64,000 nucleotides of DNA from Acidimicrobiaceae bacterium. GTDB taxonomy: Bacteria > Actinomycetota > Acidimicrobiia > Acidimicrobiales > RAAP-2. Each line of letters starts with the position of its first letter. Position 1 is the first letter of the stretch. Shown here in pieces: positions 39,555 through 48,818 of the stretch. The stretch is from positions 1-64,000 of the forward strand of contig DAHUZJ010000117.1 of the NCBI GenBank assembly GCA_027306585.1, written 5' to 3'. Both the position numbers and the translations under genes were made by a program. The notes under the pieces are model-generated. The model was not told where the DNA came from. It made no database searches and saw only the letters and a list, made by a program, of their open reading frames with translations.

Positions 39555-40709
39555 ATGCCGGACCTCGTCGCCCTGGACCTGCCGGGCGGCCGTGGCTTCG
39601 TCGATGCCCTGCGGGCCGTCTGGGACACGGGGGATGCGGTCGCCCCCCTGGACCCCCGGCTGCCGGCGCCGGCGAAGCGGGCGATGGTCGACGCCCTGCG
39701 GCCAACCTGCATCGTGGGGTCCGACGGCGAGCTGACCCGGTTGCCCGGCGGCGTCCCCGTGGAGGACGGCGACGCCGTGGTGGTGGCGACGAGCGGGTCG
39801 ACCGGCACGCCCAAAGGGGTCGTCCTCACCCTCGACGCGGTCACGGCCGGCGCCCGCGCCACCAGCTCCCGCCTGGGCATCGATCCCAGCCACCACGCCT
39901 GGCTGGCGTGCCTGCCGATGGCCCACGTGGGCGGCCTGTCCGTCGTCCTGCGGGCCCTGTTGACCGGCACCCCGCTCGTCGCCCGGCCCGGTTTCGACGC
40001 CGCCGAGGTCGCCCGCCTGGCCGCCGCAGCCGAGGTGACGCACGTCTCGCTGGTGGCGACGGCGCTGCGGAGGATCGACCCGTCCCCCTTCGCCGCCATC
40101 CTGCTCGGCGGGGCGGCCCCTCCGGGCGACCTCCCCCCCAACGTGGTGGCCACCTACGGCATGACCGAGACCGGCTCGGGCGTGGTCTACGACGGACGAC
40201 CGCTGGACGGGGTGGAGGTCGCCGTCGGGACCGGACGGCCGGGGGAGGGCGCCGCTGGCGAGGTCCTCGTGCGGGCACCGATGCTGCTCCGCTGCTACCG
40301 CGACGGGACCGACCCCCGGGTCCCCGGTCCCGACGGAAAGGGGGGCTGGCTCCCCACCGGCGACGGCGGCCGGGTCGAGGACGACGGGGGGCTGGTGGTG
40401 CACGGGCGGCTCGCCGAGGTCGTGGTGACCGGCGGCGAGAAGGTGTGGCCGGTGCCGGTGGAGCAGTTGCTCGCCACCCTGCCCTCGGTGGCCGAGGTGG
40501 CGGTATGGAAGCGCCCCGATCCCGAGTGGGGCGAGCGGGTGGTCGCCTGGGCCGTTCCTGCCGACCCGGCGGCGCCCCCCGTCCTGGAGGAGCTGCGGCA
40601 GCTGTGTGCCGCCATCCTCTCCCCGTGGGCAGCGCCCAAGGAGCTCGTGCTGGTGGACGCCCTCCCGCGCACCGCCTCCGGCAAGGTCCGCCGCACCGAC
40701 CTGCACTGA
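39555..40709 (+). CDS. menE: o-succinylbenzoate-CoA ligase (MenE)
   Basis: MenE activates o-succinylbenzoate with CoA for menaquinone ring closure. Adenylating-enzyme motifs are 'VVVATSGSTGTPKGVVLT', 'TYGMTETGSGVVYDG', 'GWLPTGDGGRVEDDG' and the C-terminal 'PRTASGKVRRTDL' with the catalytic Lys. It is short (384 residues) because the N-terminal subdomain is reduced, as is common in actinobacterial MenE. ATG start with TACGCT eight nt upstream. Confidence 0.92.
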   Translation: MPDLVALDLPGGRGFVDALRAVWDTGDAVAPLDPRLPAPAKRAMVDALRPTCIVGSDGELTRLPGGVPVEDGDAVVVATSGSTGTPKGVVLTLDAVTAGARATSSRLGIDPSHHAWLACLPMAHVGGLSVVLRALLTGTPLVARPGFDAAEVARLAAAAEVTHVSLVATALRRIDPSPFAAILLGGAAPPGDLPPNVVATYGMTETGSGVVYDGRPLDGVEVAVGTGRPGEGAAGEVLVRAPMLLRCYRDGTDPRVPGPDGKGGWLPTGDGGRVEDDGGLVVHGRLAEVVVTGGEKVWPVPVEQLLATLPSVAEVAVWKRPDPEWGERVVAWAVPADPAAPPVLEELRQLCAAILSPWAAPKELVLVDALPRTASGKVRRTDLH

Positions 40710-40721
40710 GGTCGCGCGGCC

Positions 40722-40748
40722 GCCGTCACCTCGAGGCGGGGTGACGGC
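40722..40748. terminator. 9-bp stem-loop downstream of menE
   Basis: GCCGTCACC and GGTGACGGC form a perfect nine-pair stem with a nine-base loop, 12 nt past the menE stop. Confidence 0.5.
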
Positions 40749-40759
40749 CCCCTGCGGCC

Positions 40760-40781
40760 CCCGGCGCGTCGCCGCGCCGGG
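40760..40781. terminator. 9-bp stem with TCGC tetraloop beside the SDR stop
   Basis: CCCGGCGCG and CGCGCCGGG pair over nine bases around TCGC, three nt from the stop of the convergent SDR gene. With the preceding hairpin it makes a bidirectional terminator region; neither has a T-run. Confidence 0.5.
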
Positions 40782-40784
40782 CGA

Positions 40785-41558
40785 TCAGCCGACGGCCCCG
40801 GTGGCCTGGCTGCGAGACCCGCCGTCCACCACCAGGACGTGCCCGGTGATCCACGAGGCGGCGTCGGACGCGAGGAAGAGGGCGGCCGTGGCCACGTCGT
40901 CGGGCACGCCCAGGCGCCGCATCGGCACGTGGGCCGAGATCCGGTCCTCGTGGTCCTCCCACAGGGCGCGGGCGAAGTCGGTCTTGACGAGGCCGGGCGC
41001 CACAGCGTTCACCCGCACGGCCGGCGCCAGCTCGTAGGCCAGCTGCTGGGTCAGGTGGATGACCGCCGCCTTGGTGGCGTTGTACCACCCGATGCCGGGC
41101 TCGGGCCCGAGCCCGCCGACCGAGGAGAGGTTGACCACGGCCCCGCCGTGGGCCGCCATCCAGGCCTCGTGCGCGGCCGCCGTCCACGCCACGATCCCCC
41201 ACTGGTTGACCTCCACCGTCTTCATGGCCCGGCCGTGGTCGAGCCCGGTCAGCGGGCCGAAGTACGGGTTGGTGGCGGCGTTGTTCACCAGCACGTCGAG
41301 CGAGCCGAACCGTGCCACCGTGGCGGCCACGCACGCCTGCGCCTCCTCGGCCCGTGCCGCGTGGGCGGGGTGGTAGCCGACCTCGGCGCCGGGAAAGGCC
41401 GCCGCGAGCTCGTCGGCCGCTCTCGCCAGGTCGTCCGCCTTCCTCGACGACAGCATCACCTTCGCCCCCGCCTCGGCCATGCGCCGGGCGATAGCCAGGC
41501 CGATCCCACGGCTCCCGCCCGTCACCAGAGCCGTCTTCCCGTCCAGTCGCAGTTCCAC
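40785..41558 (-). CDS. short-chain dehydrogenase/reductase
   Basis: A classical SDR of 257 residues: cofactor loop 'LVTGGSRGIGLAIARR', 'LVNNAATNPYFGPL', catalytic Ser in 'VVNLSSVGGLG', the YxxxK pair in 'GWYNATKAAV' and 'VNAVAPGLVKTDFAR'. Arg-Lys after the second strand ('LSSRKADD') suggests NADP(H). The ending 'GHVLVVDGGSRS' is typical of the FabG-like subgroup. The substrate cannot be read from sequence; no pathway neighbour points to one. GTG start with TACGGT eight nt upstream. Confidence 0.92.
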   Translation of the reverse strand: MELRLDGKTALVTGGSRGIGLAIARRMAEAGAKVMLSSRKADDLARAADELAAAFPGAEVGYHPAHAARAEEAQACVAATVARFGSLDVLVNNAATNPYFGPLTGLDHGRAMKTVEVNQWGIVAWTAAAHEAWMAAHGGAVVNLSSVGGLGPEPGIGWYNATKAAVIHLTQQLAYELAPAVRVNAVAPGLVKTDFARALWEDHEDRISAHVPMRRLGVPDDVATAALFLASDAASWITGHVLVVDGGSRSQATGAVG

Positions 41559-41566
41559 GGCCGCAA

Positions 41567-41583
41567 ACCGTAACCCGTAGCAT
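41567..41583. promoter_or_regulatory. divergent leaderless -10 elements (SDR and YyaL-like gene)
   Basis: TACGGT on the minus strand (41567-41572) lies eight nt from the SDR start, and TAGCAT on the plus strand (41578-41583) six nt from the YyaL-like start. Five bases separate them. Confidence 0.5.
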
Positions 41584-41589
41584 CGATCC

Positions 41590-43563
41590 GTGAACCGCCT
41601 CGCCGGCGCCACGAGCCCGTACCTCCGCCAGCACGCCGACAACCCCGTCGACTGGTACCCCTGGGGCCCCGAGGCCCTGGCGACGGCCGAGCGAGAGGGC
41701 AGGCCGCTGTTCGTCTCCATCGGCTACGCCTCCTGCCACTGGTGCCACGTGATGGCCCACGAGAGCTTCGAGGACCCTGCGACGGCCGCCGACCTCAACC
41801 GCTCCTTCGTGCCGATCAAGGTCGACCGTGAGGAGCGCCCCGACCTCGACGCCGTGTACATGGCCGCGGTGCAGGTCACGACCGGGTCCGGGGGCTGGCC
41901 CATGTCCGTGTTCTGCACGCCCGACGGCCGGCCGTTCCTCGGTGGGACCTACTTCCCGCCCTCGGACCGCCACGGGCTCCCAGCCTTCCGCCGGGTGCTG
42001 GCAGCGGTGGCCGAGGCGTGGCGGGACCGGCGGACCGAGGTCGAGGCCCAGGCCAGCGCCCTCGTCGAGGCCGTGGCGGGCGAGGTCCGCCTGGTGGACC
42101 GGCTCGGGCCGGTGCCGAGGCCCGGCTTCGCCCAGGCCCTCGACGCGCTGACGGCGGGCCTCGGCGCGCGCTTCGACGCGGAGTGGGGCGGCTGGGGGTC
42201 GGCGCCGAAGTTCCCCCGTCCCGGCCTCGTCGAGCTGTGCCTGTGGCACCACCGCCGCACCGGCGACCCGACGTCGCGCCACATGGCAGCCACGACCCTC
42301 GCCGCCATGGCGTCGGGCGGCATCTACGACCACCTGGCGGGGGGCTTCGCCCGCTACGCCACCGACCGGGAGTGGCGTGTCCCCCACTTCGAGAAGATGC
42401 TCACCGACCAGGCGCTGCTCGCCCGGACCTACGTGCGTGCCTGGCAGGTGACGGGCGATCCTTCCCACCTGCAAGTGGCGACCGAGACCCTCGACTACGT
42501 GCTGGCCACACTGGCGGCCCCCGGCGGCGGGCTGTGCTCCTCGGAGGACGCCGACGCCGGCGGGGTGGAGGGAGGGCACGCCACCTTCACCGCGGACCAG
42601 GTTCGGGCGGCGCTCGCCGGCGAAGGGCGGGAGGACCTGCTCCCGGCCGCGCTCGAGTGGTACGGCGTGACCGCCGAGGGCAACTGGGAAGCCACCACGG
42701 TGCTGCGCCGGCCGCTCGGCGCCACCCTGGCCCGCCCGCCCGAGGTCGAGGAGGCCCGACGGCTCCTTCTCGCAGCCCGGCGGCGGCGGCCCCGGCCCGC
42801 CCGGGACGAGAAGGTCCTCACCGAGTGGAACGCCATGGCGGCGGCGTCCCTCGCCGAGGCGGCGGCCGCCACCGGCGCGGGCCGCTGGCACGACGCCGCC
42901 GTCGCCATCACCGACCACCTGTTCGACCGGGCACGGCGGCCCGACGGCCGCTGGCTGCGGTCGGCCGGTGTCCCGGCCTTCGCCATCGACCACGCCTGGC
43001 TCGTCGACGCCTGCACTCGGCTCGGCGAGCTCACGGGCGAGGGGCGCTGGACCGCCCGGGCCGAGGAGGTGGCCGGCAGGATGCTCGACCTGTTCGCCGA
43101 GGGGGACGGCAGCCTGGCCACGACCGGCCACGACGCCGAGCGCCTCGTCGTCCGGCCCAAGGAGGTGCTCGACGGTGCTGTCCCGTCGGCCAACTCCGAG
43201 GCCGCCGTCGCCCTCCTGCGCCTGGCCGCCCTCACCGGCTCCGATCGCCTGCGGACCGCCGGGGAGCGCCTCGTCGAGCTGGCCGCGCCCCTGCTGGCGC
43301 AGCAACCGTCGGCGGTGGCCGACCTGCTGCCGGCCCTGGCCCTCGCCGAGGGAGGGACGGAGGTCGTGGTCGCCGGCAACCGCCCCGACCTCCTGGAGGA
43401 GGTTCGGCGACGCTGGCTGCCCGACGCCGTCGTGGCCTGGGGGGAGCCGACCGCCTCCCCGCTGTGGCGGGACCGTCCGGCCGGCGCGGCCTACGTGTGC
43501 CACCGTTTCTCCTGCCGGGCACCGGCCCAGGATGTGGCCACCCTGGCCGCGCAGCTTGGGTAG
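41590..43563 (+). CDS. YyaL/SSP411 family thioredoxin-fold and epimerase-fold protein
   Basis: The N-terminal 170 residues are a thioredoxin-like domain opening '[21 protein letters not shown]' in pieces, with a CxxC site '[15 protein letters not shown]' and '[14 protein letters not shown]'. The rest (to 657) is an alpha/alpha barrel like N-acylglucosamine epimerases: '[29 protein letters not shown]' in pieces, '[19 protein letters not shown]', '[14 protein letters not shown]'. The family is widespread from bacteria to mammals (SSP411/SPATA20), and its biochemical role is not established. A redox or sugar-related function is inference. Confidence 0.93.
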   Translation: MNRLAGATSPYLRQHADNPVDWYPWGPEALATAEREGRPLFVSIGYASCHWCHVMAHESFEDPATAADLNRSFVPIKVDREERPDLDAVYMAAVQVTTGSGGWPMSVFCTPDGRPFLGGTYFPPSDRHGLPAFRRVLAAVAEAWRDRRTEVEAQASALVEAVAGEVRLVDRLGPVPRPGFAQALDALTAGLGARFDAEWGGWGSAPKFPRPGLVELCLWHHRRTGDPTSRHMAATTLAAMASGGIYDHLAGGFARYATDREWRVPHFEKMLTDQALLARTYVRAWQVTGDPSHLQVATETLDYVLATLAAPGGGLCSSEDADAGGVEGGHATFTADQVRAALAGEGREDLLPAALEWYGVTAEGNWEATTVLRRPLGATLARPPEVEEARRLLLAARRRRPRPARDEKVLTEWNAMAAASLAEAAAATGAGRWHDAAVAITDHLFDRARRPDGRWLRSAGVPAFAIDHAWLVDACTRLGELTGEGRWTARAEEVAGRMLDLFAEGDGSLATTGHDAERLVVRPKEVLDGAVPSANSEAAVALLRLAALTGSDRLRTAGERLVELAAPLLAQQPSAVADLLPALALAEGGTEVVVAGNRPDLLEEVRRRWLPDAVVAWGEPTASPLWRDRPAGAAYVCHRFSCRAPAQDVATLAAQLG

Positions 43564-43601
43564 CGTGTCGCCCGGACCAGGGGCCACCGGGAGGACCAGC
43601 A

Positions 43602-44315
43602 GTGCCGGCACACGCGACGGGAGGGACCGACGCCCGCGACCTGCTCAAGGACGTGCCGCGGCGATCGCGGGCGCTGACCGAGGGCGGGGCGCGGCTGCGG
43701 CTGCTGGTGCTCGCGTGCACCGAGGACGACACCACCGCGGTGGACCTCGCCTCGGGTGCCCTCCTGCGGCTGCGGGTCGGCTGGCCCGACGACCACGAGC
43801 CCGACCTGGCCGCCTTCGACGTGGTGGAGGCCACCCTCGCCGCCGATCCCGAGCGGGACGACCTGGCCCAGCCGGAGGCGGCCACCGCCGCCGACCTCCC
43901 CCGTCACATCGGCACGTTGCGGGGCCGCCGGGTCCGCAAGATGCTGGCCCGCCTCGCCGCCCGCCCCGACGGGCCCCTGCTCGGCTTCCCCGGGTCGTCG
44001 GCGCCCTACTGGGAGTTCCGCGGCCTGCGGCCGTCGGTGGCCCTGGTGGCCCCGACCCGGCCGCCGCAGCTGATCCGGCGGCCGGCCGACCGCTCGACGT
44101 GGGTGCGGTTCGGCTGGAACCGCGACGACGTGTGGTTGCCGGTGGAAGACGTCCAAGCCGCCCGCGCCTTGGACGCGGCACGCCGGGAGCGGCTTGCGGG
44201 CAAGGACCTCCAGAGCGCCCTGGGCTTCACGCCGCACTACCTCCTGGCGACCGTCAGCCGGCCGCGGCAGGGGCACTGCTACAAGGTGTGCACGGCGGTG
44301 CTGCCGCGGGGCTGA
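43602..44315 (+). CDS. hypothetical protein of unknown fold
   Basis: GTG with GGGAGG nine nt upstream starts a 237-residue soluble protein. The N-terminus 'DARDLLKDVPRRSRALTEGG' is followed by strands 'ARLRLLVLACTEDDTTAVDLASGALLRLRV' in pieces and a middle part with 'RGRRVRKMLARLAARPDGPLLGFPGSSAPYWEFRG'-like residues; the end is basic ('YLLATVSRPRQGHCYKVCTAV'). No known catalytic motif is visible. It follows the YyaL-like gene by 38 nt and may be co-transcribed. I do not recognise the family. Confidence 0.7.
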   Translation: MPAHATGGTDARDLLKDVPRRSRALTEGGARLRLLVLACTEDDTTAVDLASGALLRLRVGWPDDHEPDLAAFDVVEATLAADPERDDLAQPEAATAADLPRHIGTLRGRRVRKMLARLAARPDGPLLGFPGSSAPYWEFRGLRPSVALVAPTRPPQLIRRPADRSTWVRFGWNRDDVWLPVEDVQAARALDAARRERLAGKDLQSALGFTPHYLLATVSRPRQGHCYKVCTAVLPRG

Positions 44316-44369
44316 GGGGACGGCTCGGAGGGCGCGGCCGCCGGAACCCCCTGACAGGGGCCCTGGCAG

Positions 44370-44388
44370 CGCCCGGAACGACCGGGCG
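44370..44388. terminator. 7-bp stem-loop between convergent genes
   Basis: CGCCCGG and CCGGGCG pair perfectly around AACGA and touch the stop codon of the minus-strand gene. A smaller CCCCT/AGGGG hairpin lies at 44348-44360. Together they can end transcription from both sides. Confidence 0.5.
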
Positions 44389-45051
44389 TCAGCGGGCCAG
44401 CTTGCCCCCGGCCAGGTCCTCGGCCATGGCCCACCCGAACGCCACCAGGCGATCGCCCTTCGCCGCCGCCAGGCTCTCGAAGAGCATGCAGGGCACGGAC
44501 GACTTGGCGCTCACGAAGTCGAGCCCGCGGGTGGCCGAGCCGTCACCCTCGACCACGAAGCTGCGGTCGTCGAGCCGGCTCTCGACGCCGAACCGCTTGG
44601 CCAGGCGGCGCGCCCACGCCCGCTCCTCACCGCTCGGGCGATGGCCCTCGGTGGGGACGACGTCCTCCAAGCCGGAGAAGGCCCGGAAGGCGTCCGGCCC
44701 GCACAGCATCGTCCCGAGCAGCACGTCCTCGTCGGGGAAGGCGAGGAGGGCCCGGCGGAACTGGTCGGCCATGATGGCCTTGAGGGCAGCGTCGGCCTTG
44801 CTCGTGCGGTCGACGAACGCCAGCCCCACCAGGAGCGAGGGGGTGCCACCGATGCGCTCGAGCGTGCAGAACGAGTAGCCCCGCAGCTTGGCGCCCTCCC
44901 GGGCGTCGGTCACCAGGACCCACTCCTCCCGTTCCTTGGAGAGGTACCCGATGTCGCAACCGGGCGCGTGCTCCATGCCCAGATCCGCCAGCTCCGCCAG
45001 CTCCGCGTCGCTGAGCGAGGTGCAGTCCTTGGTGGTGACCACGATCGACAT
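44389..45051 (-). CDS. hypothetical protein, possibly acetyltransferase-like
   Basis: The 220-residue protein has alternating strands and helices: 'DIGYLSKEREEWVLVTDAREGAKLRGYSFCTLERIGGTPSLLVGLAFVDR' in pieces reads like the central sheet of a GNAT-type fold, but no acetyl-CoA loop (Q/RxxGxG/A) is seen, so this is only a suggestion. Five cysteines are scattered. ATG with TAGAAT six nt upstream indicates its own leaderless promoter. Function unknown. Confidence 0.7.
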   Translation of the reverse strand: MSIVVTTKDCTSLSDAELAELADLGMEHAPGCDIGYLSKEREEWVLVTDAREGAKLRGYSFCTLERIGGTPSLLVGLAFVDRTSKADAALKAIMADQFRRALLAFPDEDVLLGTMLCGPDAFRAFSGLEDVVPTEGHRPSGEERAWARRLAKRFGVESRLDDRSFVVEGDGSATRGLDFVSAKSSVPCMLFESLAAAKGDRLVAFGWAMAEDLAGGKLAR

Positions 45052-45057
45052 GCCCCA

Positions 45058-45063
45058 ATTCTA
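45058..45063 (-). promoter_or_regulatory. -10 element of leaderless hypothetical gene
   Basis: TAGAAT, close to the TATAAT consensus, lies six nt before the ATG at 45051; no ribosome site is present. Confidence 0.55.
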
Positions 45064-45110
45064 CCGACCTGGCCTCGAACCGGCACGCCGCCGGGCCCCA
45101 GCGCCGGGCC

Positions 45111-48100
45111 CTACGCCACGATCGCCCCCGCACCCAACAGCCACTTCAGCTCCCCCACCAGGCCGTTCCGACTGTCGACGTTGAACTCGGGTGGGAGCCG
45201 CAGCACCTTCTCCCCCACGTGGAGGAGGACCGGCGAGGTCCCGGGGTGCTCGGTGAGGAGGCTCTTGAGCCGCCCCACCTTGTCGTCGGTCAGGGCGCCG
45301 AGCGGCAGGGCGATCCGCAGCTCCTGGGCGTCGGGTGAGCCCAGCTCGGGGCGCCGCAGCTCCATGGCCACGATCTTGGGTTGCTCGTCGCGCAGGTCGA
45401 CGCGGCCTCGGACCACGACCACGGCGTCGTTCTCCAGCAGCGCCCCGTAGTCGGCCATCACCTTGGGGAAGACGAACACCTCCATGGAGGCCTGGAGGTC
45501 CTCCAGCACGAAGCGGGCCATGAGGTCGCCCTTCTTCGTGTACTGGCGGCGCAGGTCCGTCACCACGCCGCCGACGGCGCGCACCACGCCCTCGCCGTCG
45601 CCCGCCGTCTCGCGGACCGCCGCCAGCGAGCAGTCGGTGTGCCGGGCGAGCGCCTGCTCCACCCCGAGCAACGGGTGGTCGCTCACGTAGAGGCCGAGCA
45701 TCTCCTTTTCGAAGGCGAGCTTCTGTGCCTTGTCGAACTCGAGGTCCGGGACCGGGACGCGGGTGCCCTCCCACTCGCCGCCGTCGCTGCCGTGGTCCGG
45801 CTCGAGGGCGGCGAACAGCGTGGAGATACCGACCTCGTGCTCCCGCCGTCGCTCCAGCGTGCGGTCGACGATCTCGTCCAGGACGAGGCACAGGCCCTTG
45901 CGGGGATGACCGAGCGAGTCGAAGGCGCCCGCCTTCGCCAGCGACTCCATCGTGCGCTTGTTGAGCACCACCGGGTCGACCCGGCGGCAGAAGTCGTAGA
46001 CGTCGGCGAAGGGACCGCCCGACGCCCGCTCGGCCACGATGCGCTCGACCAGGCTCTCGCCCACGTTGCGAACGGCGGCGAGGCCGAAGACGATCCCTGG
46101 AGGTCCCTCGCCGGGGCGGGGCGAGAACTCGGCGGCCGACCGGTTGACGTCGGGCACGACCACCTCGATGCCGAGGGACCGGCACTCCGCCAGGTAGACG
46201 GCGGTCTTGTCCTTGTTGTCCTTGACCGAGGTGAGCAGCGCCGCCATGTACTCCACCGGGTGATGGGCCTTGAGCCAGGCGGTCTGGTAGGCGACCAGGC
46301 CGTACCCGTAGGAGTGCGACTTGTTGAAGGCGTAGTCGGCGAACGGCTCGATGACGTCGAACAGCTGGGTGCCGAGCGCTTCGCCGTAGCCCTGCTCCTC
46401 GCAGCCCTTGACGAACTTCTCCCGCTCGGCGGCGATCAGGCTGCGGATCTTCTTTCCGCAGGCCTTCCGCAAATTGTCAGCTTCCTCGAGGGAGTAGCCG
46501 GCGAACTTCTGCGCCACCCGCATGACCGACTCCTGGTAGATCATGAGGCCCTGCGTGTCGGCCAGGATCGGCTCGAGGTCCGGGTGGGCGTAGGAGATCG
46601 GCTTGCGCCCGTTCTTCCGATCGGCGTAGTCGTTGTGCATGTTGGCCGCCATCGGTCCGGGTCGGTAGAGGGCGACGAGGGCGGCCACGTCGTCGAAGGA
46701 CGTCGGGGCGAGCGAGCGCATCAGGGCCCGCATCGGGCCACCCTCCAGCTGGAAGACCCCGACCGAGTCCCCCTTGCGGAGCATGACCAGGCTGTCCTCG
46801 TCGTCGAGCGGGACCCGGTCGATGTCGGGCCGCTCCCCGGTGGTCGTCTCGATGAGGTCCAGGGCCCGCTCGATGACCGAGAGGTTGCGCAGCCCGAGGA
46901 AGTCCATCTTGAGCAGGCCCATCTCCTCGACCCCGTGCATCTCGTACTGGGTGACGATGGGGGCGTCGCCGGGGTCGCCGCTGGCGTCGGGCTTGCGCTG
47001 GATCGGCAGGTAATCGGTGAGAGGGTCCTTCGTGATGACCACCGCCGCGGCGTGGATGCCGTCCTGGCGCCGCAGGCCTTCGAGGCCCCGGGCAACGTCG
47101 ACGACCCGCTTGACGTCGGGATCGGCCTCGTACATCGCCCGGAGCTCGGCGGCGGCGGCGTAGCCGTCCTCGTAGCCCTCGGTCCTCTCCAGGCAGGCGT
47201 ACAGGGGCGTGTCCCGTCCCATCACGAGCGGCGGCATCGCCTTGGCGACCTTGTCCCCCACCACGTAGGGGAGACCGAGCACCCGGGCGGCGTCCCGCAC
47301 GGCCGCTCGCGCCTTGATGGTGGAGAAGGTGACGATCTGGGCGACCCGGTCGCTCCCGTAGCGCTCGGCGGCGTAGCGGATCATGTCGCCGCGGTAGCGC
47401 TCGTCGAAGTCCATGTCGATGTCGGGCATCTGCTTGCGACCCGGGTTGAGGAAACGCTCGAACAGCAGGTCGTAGCGGATCGGGTCGAGGTCGACGATCC
47501 GCAGGCAGTAGGCCACGCAGCACCCGGCCGCCGAGCCGCGGCCCGGCCCCACCCGGATCCCCGACTCCCGGGCGAAGCGGATGAGGTCCCATACGACGAG
47601 GAAGTAGGCGGCGAAGCCCATGTCGCCGATGACGCCGAGCTCGTAGTCGAGCCGCTGGCGCACCTGGTCCGGCACCGGATCGCCGTAGCGCTCGACGGCA
47701 CCCTCGTAGGTGAGGTGCCGCAGGTAGGCGAGCGCCCGCTCCTCGTAGGTGTCGCCGGTGAAGCGGTCGGGCACCGGGAACTCGGGCAGGCTCGGCTTGC
47801 CCAGCTCCAGCTCGACGTGGGCCCGCTCGGCGATGAGCAGGGTGTTGTCGCAGGCTTCAGGCACCTCGCCGAAGAGCTGGCGCATCTCGGCCGCGGTCTT
47901 GAGATAGTGCTCGGTCCCCTCGAACCGGAAGCGGTTGGTGTCCGACAGCATGGCCCCGGTCTGGACGCACAGCAGGGCGTCGTGGGCGACGGCGTCCTCC
48001 CGGTGCGTGTAGTGGCTGTCGTTGGTGGCGAGCAGGGGGGCGTCGAGGCGGCGCGCGATCTCGACGAGCTGCGGGTTGGTCCGCCGCTGGTCGGCGATCC

Positions 48101-48680
48101 CGTGGTCCTGCAGCTCGATGAAGAGATTGCCGCGACCGAAGATGTCCTGGAGGCGGGCGGCCCGCCGCTCCGCCCCCTTCTCGTCGCCGACCAGGAGGGC
48201 CTGCAGCACGACGCCACCAAGGCAGCCCGTGGTGGCGATGAGGCCGTCGTGGTGGCGCTCGAGCAGCTCCCAGTCGAGGCGGGGCTTGTAGTAGTAGCCC
48301 TCGAGATAGGCCGCCGACGACAGCTTCAGGAGGTTGCGGTAGCCGTCGGTCGTCTCGGCCAGAAGGGTCAAGTGGTAGTAGAGCTTCTGGCCGCCGTCGA
48401 CGTCGCCCCCCGTGTCGTCGACCTTCCCTCGGCGGACCGGGCGCTCATGGCGGGACTCCCCCGCCATGTAGGCCTCCGTCCCGATGACCGGGTTGAGCCC
48501 CTCGGCCCGGCAGGCCTTGTAGAAGTCGAGGACCCCGTACATGTTGCCGTGGTCCGTGATGCCGAGCGCCGGCTGGCCGTCGGCGGCGGCCGCCTTGACC
48601 AGGTCTTCGACCCGGGCGGCGCCATCGAGCATCGAGAACTCGGTGTGGGTGTGCAGGTGGGTGAACGACGATGGTGCCAA
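45111..48680 (-). CDS. dnaE: DNA polymerase III alpha subunit (DnaE)
   Basis: DnaE is the replicative polymerase catalytic subunit. The N-terminal PHP domain keeps its metal residues: 'HLHTHTEFSMLDG', 'DHGNMYG', 'GTEAY', 'YHLTLLA', 'TTGCLGG' and 'ATNDSHYTH', so it can be an active proofreading exonuclease as in mycobacteria. The polymerase palm has 'PDIDMDFDERYRGDMI' and 'QIVTFSTIKARAAVRD'; 'FQLEGGPMRALMR' and 'NKSHSYGYGLVAYQTAWLKAHHP' in pieces follow, then the tau-binding/OB region. At 1189 residues it is full length. The start is TTG with GGAGGG four nt upstream. Confidence 0.98.
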   Translation of the reverse strand: MAPSSFTHLHTHTEFSMLDGAARVEDLVKAAAADGQPALGITDHGNMYGVLDFYKACRAEGLNPVIGTEAYMAGESRHERPVRRGKVDDTGGDVDGGQKLYYHLTLLAETTDGYRNLLKLSSAAYLEGYYYKPRLDWELLERHHDGLIATTGCLGGVVLQALLVGDEKGAERRAARLQDIFGRGNLFIELQDHGIADQRRTNPQLVEIARRLDAPLLATNDSHYTHREDAVAHDALLCVQTGAMLSDTNRFRFEGTEHYLKTAAEMRQLFGEVPEACDNTLLIAERAHVELELGKPSLPEFPVPDRFTGDTYEERALAYLRHLTYEGAVERYGDPVPDQVRQRLDYELGVIGDMGFAAYFLVVWDLIRFARESGIRVGPGRGSAAGCCVAYCLRIVDLDPIRYDLLFERFLNPGRKQMPDIDMDFDERYRGDMIRYAAERYGSDRVAQIVTFSTIKARAAVRDAARVLGLPYVVGDKVAKAMPPLVMGRDTPLYACLERTEGYEDGYAAAAELRAMYEADPDVKRVVDVARGLEGLRRQDGIHAAAVVITKDPLTDYLPIQRKPDASGDPGDAPIVTQYEMHGVEEMGLLKMDFLGLRNLSVIERALDLIETTTGERPDIDRVPLDDEDSLVMLRKGDSVGVFQLEGGPMRALMRSLAPTSFDDVAALVALYRPGPMAANMHNDYADRKNGRKPISYAHPDLEPILADTQGLMIYQESVMRVAQKFAGYSLEEADNLRKACGKKIRSLIAAEREKFVKGCEEQGYGEALGTQLFDVIEPFADYAFNKSHSYGYGLVAYQTAWLKAHHPVEYMAALLTSVKDNKDKTAVYLAECRSLGIEVVVPDVNRSAAEFSPRPGEGPPGIVFGLAAVRNVGESLVERIVAERASGGPFADVYDFCRRVDPVVLNKRTMESLAKAGAFDSLGHPRKGLCLVLDEIVDRTLERRREHEVGISTLFAALEPDHGSDGGEWEGTRVPVPDLEFDKAQKLAFEKEMLGLYVSDHPLLGVEQALARHTDCSLAAVRETAGDGEGVVRAVGGVVTDLRRQYTKKGDLMARFVLEDLQASMEVFVFPKVMADYGALLENDAVVVVRGRVDLRDEQPKIVAMELRRPELGSPDAQELRIALPLGALTDDKVGRLKSLLTEHPGTSPVLLHVGEKVLRLPPEFNVDSRNGLVGELKWLLGAGAIVA

Positions 48681-48719
48681 CTGCCCTCCGAGAACTACAG
48701 ATGTGTCGTTTGCGACCCT

Positions 48720-48729
48720 ACCGCGCGGT
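48720..48729. other. 10-bp perfect palindrome upstream of dnaE
   Basis: ACCGCGCGGT sits about 40 nt upstream of the dnaE start, in the 138-nt gap after the RDD gene. It may be chance in GC-rich DNA; no promoter is obvious in this gap. Confidence 0.2.
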
Positions 48730-48818
48730 CGCGACGCCCGCAGGTGCCCTCGTCGCCCCGCGACAGGGGGCCGCTCGCCCGTCGCCGCGACCGCAGCGCC
48801 ACCCGGGCGCGGTCGCGG

